Assembly (NCBI RefSeq): GCF_008086615.1
Contig: NZ_RXYB01000013.1
Location: 42,225 to 106,224, forward strand
DNA length: 64,000 bases
Origin: Acetobacterium tundrae
GTDB taxonomy: Bacteria > Bacillota > Clostridia > Eubacteriales > Eubacteriaceae
Direction of reading: 5' to 3'
Shown: piece by piece, positions 54,778 to 61,759 of the stretch
Position numbering within the stretch: position 1 is the first letter of the stretch
How the letters are laid out: each line of letters begins with the position of its first letter
Notes under the pieces: model-generated
Told to the model about the DNA's origin: nothing
Databases searched by the model: none
Seen by the model: the letters and a program-made list of their open reading frames with translations, nothing else
Position numbers and translations under genes: made by a program

Positions 54778-55295
54778 CAAATTTTGCATAGAAACTCAAT
54801 TGGCCAAATATTTCTCTATAGTCACATACATTTACCTCACTTGTTTTATATGATGGAATCCAGTCAAATTGGAACTAGAAGCTCAACAACTTGACAGTAA
54901 AACACAGGAATCTTAAATTTATCGTAATTTGTCTGCTTTTCATTATTCATATTGATTTTTTTATCTGTTTTACTTTACCTAATATTTATACAACATCTTA
55001 GTATATTTTGTCACTTGTTGTTTAAATCTTTTACCTTTGCGCCATGTTCAGATTGATATTTCAAAACAGAAATTGAATTATTAAATGATACTGAATAGCA
55101 GTAATTAAAATCTATATATGAAGATTCTTGCATATATATGGTTATAATTCACACTTCTATTTTTTCATTATTATAGTCTTCAAGGAAAATTTTCAATGGC
55201 TTTATTATGCTATTTTTCAATAGCTGTATTGATGTTGAAAAAGATAGCGATACCCAGCAAGAATCTATTTTTGCTTATATATGCCAGTGAAAATA
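54778..55295. other. Non-coding gap between padR and the formate channel
   Basis: This stretch of about 520 bases is AT-rich, with no open frame of convincing composition on either strand. Short TATATAT runs near 55112-55142 are simple sequence. Nothing functional was recognised except the palindrome and promoter at its right end. Confidence 0.5.
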
Positions 55296-55319
55296 TTCTT
55301 CTATATTAATATAGAAGAA
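55296..55319. repeat. Perfect 24-base palindrome upstream of the formate channel promoter
   Basis: TTCTTCTATATT (55296-55307) is followed directly by its reverse complement (55308-55319), with no spacer. It lies just upstream of the promoter, and no T run follows it. A dimeric regulator site is more likely than a terminator. Confidence 0.6.
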
Positions 55320-55334
55320 ATTTATTTATAAGTG

Positions 55335-55363
55335 TATACAAGTTGAAAATATTTTGATATAAT
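55335..55363 (+). promoter_or_regulatory. Promoter of the formate channel gene
   Basis: TGATATAAT (55355-55363) is an extended -10; a weak -35 TATACA (55335-55340) lies 17 bases before the hexamer. Confidence 0.6.
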
Positions 55364-55492
55364 TTAAAAATCGATTACATGGAAAACATAAATTTGTTTA
55401 ACTAAGGAGGTGAACTTAAATAATAATGCATTGTAATGTTCGAAATTTCATGCAATCGTAAATCTATTATTATTTTAGTAAGGAGATCGAGG

Positions 55493-56317
55493 GTGAATAA
55501 TTTTTTAACTCCAGGGGAAATTGGTGAAGTGTGGTGCACCAACTGTAACAAAAAAGCAGTTTTATCAATCGGTAAAATGCTGGTATTGGGCATGCTGGCC
55601 GGTATGTTTATTGGTTTCGGTGCTTATGGTTTCACTTTGGTTACAGCCGGTGCAACTAGTGGTTTTGAAGTAACCGTTGCCAAGCTTGTTGGTGCAGGTG
55701 TCTTTCCCGTTGGTTTAATGCTTGTTGTTTTATGTGGTGCAGAATTATTTACAGGTAACAACCTGATGACTTTATCATTATTTAGAAAAGATATTACTTT
55801 GGGTGCAATGCTCCGTAACTGGGGTATCGTTTGGGTTGGAAACTTGATCGGGTCGGTCTTATTTGCCTGGTTATTGTCTAAGAGCGGTTTATATGGTGAA
55901 GCGATGGTCACCAAGGCAGTTGCCATTGCCCAGGCAAAGGTTGCCATTCCGTTGGGCGCAATTCTCATTCGGGCAATATTTTGTAATATTCTTGTTGTTT
56001 TAGCATGTTGGTTACAGGCTGGTTCGAAAGATATGATTGGCAAAATATTTGCAATTTGGTTTCCAATTATGCTTTTCGTTTTTGCTGGTTTTGAACATAG
56101 CGTTGCCAATATGTTCTTCCTGCCAATGGGATTATTTGTTGGCGCAGACATTACTTGGGCACAAATTTTTATTAATAATCTTATTCCTGTAACAATCGGG
56201 AATATCATTGGTGGTGCTATTATTATACCGGGTGCCTATTATTATTCATATTTAAGAAAAGCAAAAACTGATACCGTCGGTTCTAAGGTTTTGGAACCGC
56301 AAAAAAGCAATATTTAA
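55493..56317 (+). CDS. Formate/nitrite transporter family channel
   Basis: The 274-residue membrane protein is an FNT channel with six predicted helices (e.g. LGMLAGMFIGFGAYGFTLV, FPVGLMLVVLCGAELFTGNNLM) and the family signature FCNILVVLACWL at about residue 165. Such pentameric channels pass formate, and a formate route suits an acetogen. The GTG 55493 start has AAGGAG at 55480-55485. A stronger AAGGAGG at 55404-55410 lies before an 11-codon frame (55426-55461) that could be a leader peptide. The gene stands alone, with its own promoter and terminator. Confidence 0.9.
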   Translation: MNNFLTPGEIGEVWCTNCNKKAVLSIGKMLVLGMLAGMFIGFGAYGFTLVTAGATSGFEVTVAKLVGAGVFPVGLMLVVLCGAELFTGNNLMTLSLFRKDITLGAMLRNWGIVWVGNLIGSVLFAWLLSKSGLYGEAMVTKAVAIAQAKVAIPLGAILIRAIFCNILVVLACWLQAGSKDMIGKIFAIWFPIMLFVFAGFEHSVANMFFLPMGLFVGADITWAQIFINNLIPVTIGNIIGGAIIIPGAYYYSYLRKAKTDTVGSKVLEPQKSNI

Positions 56318-56361
56318 ATATTGTTCTAAAATTCAATACATATAGCGGTTAAATATTTTTT

Positions 56362-56400
56362 GACTGAAATCTGTGTTATTCAGATTTCAGTCCTTTTGTT
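56362..56400 (+). terminator. Terminator of the formate channel gene
   Basis: A 12-bp stem (56362-56373 with 56381-56392) is followed by CTTTTGTTT. Confidence 0.85.
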
Positions 56401-56419
56401 TATTAAATCAAAAATTACA

Positions 56420-56530
56420 ATGGCAGAAATATTTAGGACTGGATATTTGCTCAAGGAAGTATATTTCTATCTTAATGCTAAAAAAAAATTTAGGCTGGCT
56501 GAACATCTTATTAAAAAAACTAAGCAATAA
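56420..56530 (+). CDS. Possible 36-residue open frame or gene remnant
   Basis: ATG 56420 opens a frame that ends in TAA (56528-56530) within the left arm of a terminator hairpin. The peptide (MAEIFRTGYLLKEV..., ending KKFRLAEHLIKKTKQ) has a protein-like composition, but no ribosome binding site precedes it, and the frame stays open upstream of the ATG. It may be the decayed 3' end of a lost gene. Confidence 0.25.
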   Translation: MAEIFRTGYLLKEVYFYLNAKKKFRLAEHLIKKTKQ

Positions 56531-56558
56531 TTAATTTTATTGTTTAGTTTGATTTTTT
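56517..56558 (+). terminator. Terminator-like hairpin in the gap before the EAL-HDOD gene
   Basis: A 14-base stem with one G-U pair (56517-56530 with 56537-56550) leads into ATTTTTT on the plus strand, although no clear plus-strand gene precedes it. Confidence 0.6.
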
Positions 56559-56732
56559 CCATTTGCCTTTGCAACGTATATCGCTACATAAATATTTGTT
56601 CGCAGAAGCATGTTTCTCCACTTTTCGTATGTTTGTTCCATTTGCTTCATCCTTCAGATTTTGACATTAAAAAAGAACCGGTTTGAATTCAACAGCTATA
56701 AAATAAATCAGCAGAATTCCGCACTTCATCCG

Positions 56733-57941
56733 CTACGAAACAAGTATCATTATTTCATTCGCCCACTGAATAGACCAACGGTAGTTTCGAACCAAAACAG
56801 TTTCCTCAAGATTCAGCTCTTTTGAAATCTTATCAACGACATTCCAATCTCCTTTTTCATAGGATAAAATCAATTCATAAATCGGATAAAGTACGCCTTT
56901 ATGATTGATCAATGCATCTAATATTGAAGGTGGCAATGCAACACCCATTAAAGCCTCTTCCATAGACTGGTCTAGAATTGCATCCAATACACTAAATAGC
57001 CCCATCATCGATGCTGCATTTTGAAGCTTTTTCATTCCTCCATGAATAGCTATGGATTCTGCAAATTTAGTACGAATTAGAGATATTTTCTTCAGCTCTT
57101 CCGGTTTATCTTTACCTAAATCCTGAAGCATTATAACATTGATCCATCTTTCTAGTTCATCTAGACCCATATAGGTTAATGCATACTTAACGGAACTGAC
57201 TAAATCATTTCCAGATCGAAAACTTGCCATACGCATCACACGATAAGCCAAAGTGACATCCTGCTCAAGGAGTTCGGCCAATGCATCGAAATCAGGATCC
57301 ACTTTTTTTATTTCTGCAATCACGCGCACATATTGGGACTTGGAAGTTGTTTTGTTATATGATTTTGCTGCAATACTGGGTCTGCTGAAAAAGTATCCCT
57401 GAAACAATTGGAATCCCATTTCTTTTGCCTCCAGATATTCTTTTTCTGTTTCAACCTTCTCTGCCAAAAGAATTTTATTCTGGGAAAGGGCTTTAATGAC
57501 GTCTTTTTCGATTCTTTCCAAAGGAGTTGCCATTAAATCATATTTTATAATATCGGCAAAAGGCGTTAATGGATACTCGCAATAGTTTTCCTTAAAGTCA
57601 TCCAAAGCAATTTTGTAACCTTTATGTCTGATTTCCTCCAAACGATCCATCAACGTACGATCAATCTTTATATTTTCAAGCATCTCGACGATCATTCGGT
57701 CAGGTTCAATTAATTCCAAAGCATTAGAATGAACAAATATTTCATCAAAATTGATAAAGGCATACTTATCCTCAATCAGATTCTCCAATCCAGACTCGTA
57801 TAAACCAGTGATCACCGTTGCCGTTGCGCCCTGAGATGATATTCCGCCAAACTGGGTTGATTGGCTTTCCAGCCGAAAAAGCAATTCGTATCCAAATACT
57901 TCAAGTTGCTGATTAAAAATCGGTTGCCTGGCAATAAACAT
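56733..57941 (-). CDS. EAL-HDOD domain protein (YuxH-like)
   Basis: The protein (402 residues from ATG 57941) has an N-terminal EAL domain and a C-terminal HDOD domain (residues about 200-400; AELLEQDVTLAYRVMRMASFRSG). In the EAL part, EAL itself is ELL (GYELLFR), but INFDE, VEMLEN, LDDFKENY, IKYDLM and QGYFFSRP are present, while AEGVE is AEKVE. It may bind or slowly cleave cyclic di-GMP. ATG 57941 has GGGAGG eight bases upstream; an open frame to 58046 has no such site. GGDEF and HD-GYP genes lie 1-3 kb away. Confidence 0.88.
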   Translation of the reverse strand: MFIARQPIFNQQLEVFGYELLFRLESQSTQFGGISSQGATATVITGLYESGLENLIEDKYAFINFDEIFVHSNALELIEPDRMIVEMLENIKIDRTLMDRLEEIRHKGYKIALDDFKENYCEYPLTPFADIIKYDLMATPLERIEKDVIKALSQNKILLAEKVETEKEYLEAKEMGFQLFQGYFFSRPSIAAKSYNKTTSKSQYVRVIAEIKKVDPDFDALAELLEQDVTLAYRVMRMASFRSGNDLVSSVKYALTYMGLDELERWINVIMLQDLGKDKPEELKKISLIRTKFAESIAIHGGMKKLQNAASMMGLFSVLDAILDQSMEEALMGVALPPSILDALINHKGVLYPIYELILSYEKGDWNVVDKISKELNLEETVLVRNYRWSIQWANEIMILVS

Positions 57942-58165
57942 AATGCATTCCTCCCTTGAATAACAACTTGATATCAGAACACAAACCTGAATTTGAGTTA
58001 ATGATATTCCTGTAAAATCCTTTATAAAACAATAAAATAATACCACTTTTGATTTAAAAATGCAACATTACGGATATCATATAATAATCGTTCATTTGTT
58101 TGAAAAATATTTTCTAATTTTTTCTATGATTTCTATTCTATTTCTAATAACAGTAACTCAATGGC

Positions 58166-58804
58166 TCATTTTTTTACAGGGCTGCCGTATTCAAATCTAC
58201 CCTTATGTAGCAAATGACCGTTTCTATCATAACATTTACCCTCTCCATGCCAAAGTCCATTATAAAAATTGCCAATATATTTTAATTTGCCATTTTCATA
58301 ATACTCTTTGCATTTACCAGAAGGTACAGAGGGGTCTTTTTCACATCCTGTATTAGTTGATAACCTGGCAAAATTGCCTTCACATTTCAAATGTCCATTA
58401 TCATCATACAGCTTACCATAACCTGATGCATAACCATTTTCAAAGTTACCTTCATATTTTAGTTTCCCAATTTGATCAAATAATTTGCCTTGACCCGCTG
58501 CATAATCATTTGAAAAATGACCGATATACTTCAATGTGCCATTTTCATAATACTCCTTACCCTGTCCGATCTGCATTCCATTAAAGAATGTTCCTTCTGC
58601 TGTAATTTTATTTGAAACATATTTCTTTCCTTTGAATAATCCATCAGACACATAATAGCCCTTTATAAAGCCATCCTTGCAAAGGACTTTTATAATCGGC
58701 TTATCATCCCCAATAGTTGAGAATCCTTTATTTTCACTGATTATATTGCTGAAAATTAACCATATTGAAAACAACAAAATTAGAACAACAATGATTACTG
58801 TCAT
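58166..58804 (-). CDS. MORN-repeat membrane-anchored protein
   Basis: The 212-residue protein has an N-terminal membrane helix (residues about 2-20, VIIVVLILLFSIWLIF) followed by about seven MORN-like repeats of the form 'G-x-G-K-x-Y/F-x-x-x-G-x-L-K-Y-x-G-x-F' (e.g. GQGKEYYENGTLKYIGHF, GYGKLYDDNGHLKCEGNF). MORN repeats form elongated beta sheets used as scaffolds. The protein would project either outside or along the membrane. A Cys-containing insert (TNTGCEKDPSVPSGKC) breaks the repeat register. No partner is known. Confidence 0.85.
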   Translation of the reverse strand: MTVIIVVLILLFSIWLIFSNIISENKGFSTIGDDKPIIKVLCKDGFIKGYYVSDGLFKGKKYVSNKITAEGTFFNGMQIGQGKEYYENGTLKYIGHFSNDYAAGQGKLFDQIGKLKYEGNFENGYASGYGKLYDDNGHLKCEGNFARLSTNTGCEKDPSVPSGKCKEYYENGKLKYIGNFYNGLWHGEGKCYDRNGHLLHKGRFEYGSPVKK

Positions 58805-59126
58805 AATATACCCGCTTTCAAATTATCAATGTTTTTTTATTAAATTATAACCTATTTTCTTCTTTAACAACAATACACTACCAAATCATTTCTTATTTTT
58901 CTGAATTTGATTTGGCTTCTTTCTAAATTAACAAAAATAATATTTAAACGCTGAAATCATTTTCAGAAGCAGGCTACGTTAAATAGTCTGCTATCAAATA
59001 TGAGGAAGCTCAATTAACTTGAATAAAACTTCAACATTACCTTTTCGGCTTTGTTGAAGTTTTTTAATTTGTGTAAAAATAATTACTCTATTTAATAGCA
59101 ATCTGATTTATTTTTAACCGTTCAAA
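58805..59126. other. Intergenic gap between the HD-GYP and MORN genes
   Basis: The gap has no convincing gene. It contains the terminator of the HD-GYP/GGDEF pair (59025-59063) and AT-rich sequence upstream of the MORN gene. Confidence 0.55.
59025..59063. terminator. Terminator downstream of the HD-GYP gene
   Basis: A perfect 12-bp stem (59025-59036 with 59052-59063) has T-rich flanks on both strands. It follows the HD-GYP stop by about 60 bases on the minus strand. Confidence 0.75.
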
Positions 59127-59894
59127 TTAGATTATAAGTTTGTCATATTCTTGTATATTTAATTTTTTCGTATGATTTGTGTTAGAATGATAATATTTTT
59201 CTATTGTATCACCTAAAACCATCACTAAATTCTCATCCAAAAGATTTGGTGTTTCTTTTTGGATAATACACAGTGCATCACGATAACTAAGCGCATCGCG
59301 GTAGTTTCTTTTACTGGTCACCGCATCGAAAACATCTGCTACCCCGACCAGACGTCCATAAAATGGAATCTGAATTCCTGACAATTGATTTGGATACCCA
59401 CTTCCATCAATCTTTTCATGATGATTTTGAACAATCTTCAAGCTATCTTTCGGTAACCACTTCTGATTTTTTAGCATTTCAAAACCGATTGTTGGATGTT
59501 CTTTAATCACTTTGAATTCTGTTACACTCAGTTTACATGGTTTATCAATAATTTTGCTGGGAATTAACAGCTTACCAATATCATGGAGTATTCCACCCAA
59601 GCCAATATGATAAACCTCTGATGCTTCAATGTCTAATTCTTTAGCTAAACAAATTGCAATTAGTGCAGTCCTTATGGAATGTCCTGGCAAACAATTACTG
59701 ACACAGTATGCATTTCTATATTTTTCTAAATCTCCAAATGAGGTATCCATGAGTCCCACTACCATCCACTTGATGTACCTTTGAAATTTAACTGAAAAGA
59801 TTTTTTCTTCAGTTTTATTATTAAATGATTGGTATACCTCATTTAATTGCACCGAAAAATTATAGATGTCTTTATATGCTTTAACTACTGTCAT
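59127..59894 (-). CDS. HD-GYP domain phosphodiesterase
   Basis: The 255-residue cytoplasmic protein has a complete HD-GYP domain: His in PGHSIRTALIAI, HDIGKLLIP, IKEHPTIGFEML, NHHEKIDGSGYPNQL and ADVFDAVTSKRNYRDAL. HD-GYP proteins hydrolyse cyclic di-GMP or cGAMP. The N-terminal 75 residues show no recognised sensor. It lies 29 bases downstream of the GGDEF gene, so synthesis and breakdown of the messenger may be co-expressed. Confidence 0.92.
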   Translation of the reverse strand: MTVVKAYKDIYNFSVQLNEVYQSFNNKTEEKIFSVKFQRYIKWMVVGLMDTSFGDLEKYRNAYCVSNCLPGHSIRTALIAICLAKELDIEASEVYHIGLGGILHDIGKLLIPSKIIDKPCKLSVTEFKVIKEHPTIGFEMLKNQKWLPKDSLKIVQNHHEKIDGSGYPNQLSGIQIPFYGRLVGVADVFDAVTSKRNYRDALSYRDALCIIQKETPNLLDENLVMVLGDTIEKYYHSNTNHTKKLNIQEYDKLII

Positions 59895-59923
59895 TTTAAT
59901 ATTCCTTCCTACTTAATCTTCCT

Positions 59924-61012
59924 TTAGTTGTAATGCACGTTCGATGTTTGCTGACAATCGATTTTTAAAACAAGTGATTTTGCTTTTTCTTTCATATTTT
60001 TTTTATTGACGTACATTCTTTCATCGGCTATATCAATCATTGCTCTCAGTGTCTCTCCTTCAAACGAATAACCCACTGCGTACTGTATTTGAGGATGATC
60101 ATTTTCTTTATTGTGATCATTCACCTGCAATTCAATTTTATATAACAATCTGATTATTTTTTCTTTATTATAACCATGTACGATTATGATGAATTCGTCT
60201 CCGCCGTAACGGCCAGCAAAAATACGATCATTGCTGATATTTCCCAATATACAAGCAAAACCTTTTATTAAACGATCTCCTTCATGATGTCCATATAAAT
60301 CATTCATCTTTTTTAAATTATTAAGGTCAAATATGGCAACACAGTAGGGTGCTTTCTTTGGATTCATAGGCATCCATATTTTTTCTTCACAGCTTCTTCG
60401 ACCCGGCAACCCTGTGATTTTGTCAATATAGGCGGCAACTTCTAATTCCCTGTTTTTTCGAATCAATTGAATTTCTTTCGTCGATTGGGGAACTGAAGCA
60501 ACAATTAATACAAATATTAAAATGGCTAAGGCAACCTCATTGGTGATAAGTTCTTTGATTCTTTCTGCCGAATAATTTTCTGTTGCTTCAACAACGTAAT
60601 TTATTGTTTTAAAATAGGCTTCACTACTTTGCAAGAGGGGTTCCTTATTGCTGGCATTCAATCTATAATTAATAAGGTCAGTTCTCAATTTTCTCCATAT
60701 CTCTGGTAACAGATTTAACTTTTCAAGAGTAGCTGGATCTTGTTGTTTTTCCCATTCATATCTGGTTTTATCATATTCAAAGTCATTTATTAATTTATCG
60801 ATAGTATCAATCATATCATTCTGTGGATCTCCATAGAGTTCTAGTTTGACTAGTCGCTGAATTTCACTTCTGATATTGTCAGAGATATTTATTACATCCC
60901 CTGTTTCACGGATCAAAAAAATCATATTAAAGATATTAATTAGTAAAAATAACATTAAAACGACACTAATTATTTGAATGATTTTATGTAATAAGTTATT
61001 CTTGTTTTCCAT
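59924..61012 (-). CDS. Membrane diguanylate cyclase (GGDEF)
   Basis: The 362-residue protein has a first membrane helix at about residues 12-31 and a second at about 163-181, enclosing a ~130-residue extracytoplasmic sensor region. The GGDEF domain starts near residue 200 (DKITGLPGRRSCEEK, FDLNNLKKMNDLYGHHEGD) and keeps the active loop RYGGDEFIII. The inhibitory RxxD site is absent at its usual place. It should make cyclic di-GMP in response to an external cue. It precedes the HD-GYP gene. Confidence 0.92.
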   Translation of the reverse strand: MENKNNLLHKIIQIISVVLMLFLLINIFNMIFLIRETGDVINISDNIRSEIQRLVKLELYGDPQNDMIDTIDKLINDFEYDKTRYEWEKQQDPATLEKLNLLPEIWRKLRTDLINYRLNASNKEPLLQSSEAYFKTINYVVEATENYSAERIKELITNEVALAILIFVLIVASVPQSTKEIQLIRKNRELEVAAYIDKITGLPGRRSCEEKIWMPMNPKKAPYCVAIFDLNNLKKMNDLYGHHEGDRLIKGFACILGNISNDRIFAGRYGGDEFIIIVHGYNKEKIIRLLYKIELQVNDHNKENDHPQIQYAVGYSFEGETLRAMIDIADERMYVNKKNMKEKAKSLVLKIDCQQTSNVHYN

Positions 61013-61099
61013 TTCGCCATCCAGCCTTTGCCGTATTTATATTAAATTTTCAAAAATCTTTTAATCCAATTTTTTAAATACCGCTGCACGTTTTTTATA

Positions 61100-61519
61100 T
61101 CAATAGGTTTGGCAAAAACATCGTATCGGTTTTTTTATTATCTGCTTAATAATCGGTTGAGTTTCTATCATTTTCATATTTTCCGGTACCGGCTCAAATG
61201 CTTCAAAAGCTGATTCGTCTACCACTTTTAAAGCGAGTCTTTCTAAAGATGGCGTTTTATTTAATTGATCTTTGAGTTGCTCATATTCCATTTTTGTTCG
61301 AAGAAAGATATCCAGGCCATTATTTCTAATATATGCTGATGTGTCTGAATTGTCTACAATATCCTCGGGCAGAAAATAAAGTTCTTCCACTAACCCGATC
61401 AATCCGAAAATCATGGTATATGCTTTGATATTTTCCAATACACAATCGCTCTGGAAAAAAACATTAACCTGATAACATTGACTGATTGTTTTCTGTTCTC
61501 TTTTAAACTTTACTGACAT
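61100..61519 (-). CDS. Stand-alone CheA-P2-like protein or fragment
   Basis: The 139-residue protein resembles the P2 response-regulator-binding region of CheA: YQVNVFFQSDCVLENIKAYTMIFGL matches the P2 pattern, then LPEDIVDNSDTSAYIRNNG and a C-terminal segment with FEPVPENMKMIET. There is no Hpt, dimerisation or kinase domain. ATG 61519 has GAGGT upstream, so it may be expressed. It could be a receiver-binding adaptor, or the remnant of a lost cheA. The tail (KKPIRCFCQTY) looks like an out-of-family ending. Confidence 0.65.
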   Translation of the reverse strand: MSVKFKREQKTISQCYQVNVFFQSDCVLENIKAYTMIFGLIGLVEELYFLPEDIVDNSDTSAYIRNNGLDIFLRTKMEYEQLKDQLNKTPSLERLALKVVDESAFEAFEPVPENMKMIETQPIIKQIIKKPIRCFCQTY

Positions 61520-61696
61520 ATTTTTTACCTCGCTTTGTAAAGTGGTCTTTAAAAACACGAACCAGGCTTCACATTTCATACTATATATATATGTTTTATA
61601 TATTAGCACGATTTTTCTTTTTCGTCAATATTTTTATACCTTCTATTTCACTTCATGAGACTTTAAAATGACGCTCTATCATTTTGTCTTACTTAA

Positions 61697-61725
61697 TTGC
61701 TTTTAGAAAGCAAATGCGTTATTAT
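61697..61725 (+). promoter_or_regulatory. Promoter of the subtilase gene
   Basis: TTGCTT (61697-61702) and TATTAT (61720-61725) are 17 bases apart, about 35 bases before the start codon. Confidence 0.6.
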
Positions 61726-61759
61726 TAAGTATCGATAAAAAGAGGAAAGAGGCACAATT

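Noticed and set aside
55112..55142. TATATAT-rich tract as a repeat element or origin
   Set aside because: It is simple AT-rich sequence with no repeat unit, DnaA boxes or replication genes nearby.
57942..58046. Extension of the EAL-HDOD protein
   Set aside because: The family N-terminus MFIARQPIF begins at 57941 with a GGGAGG site; the extension resembles nothing in the family.
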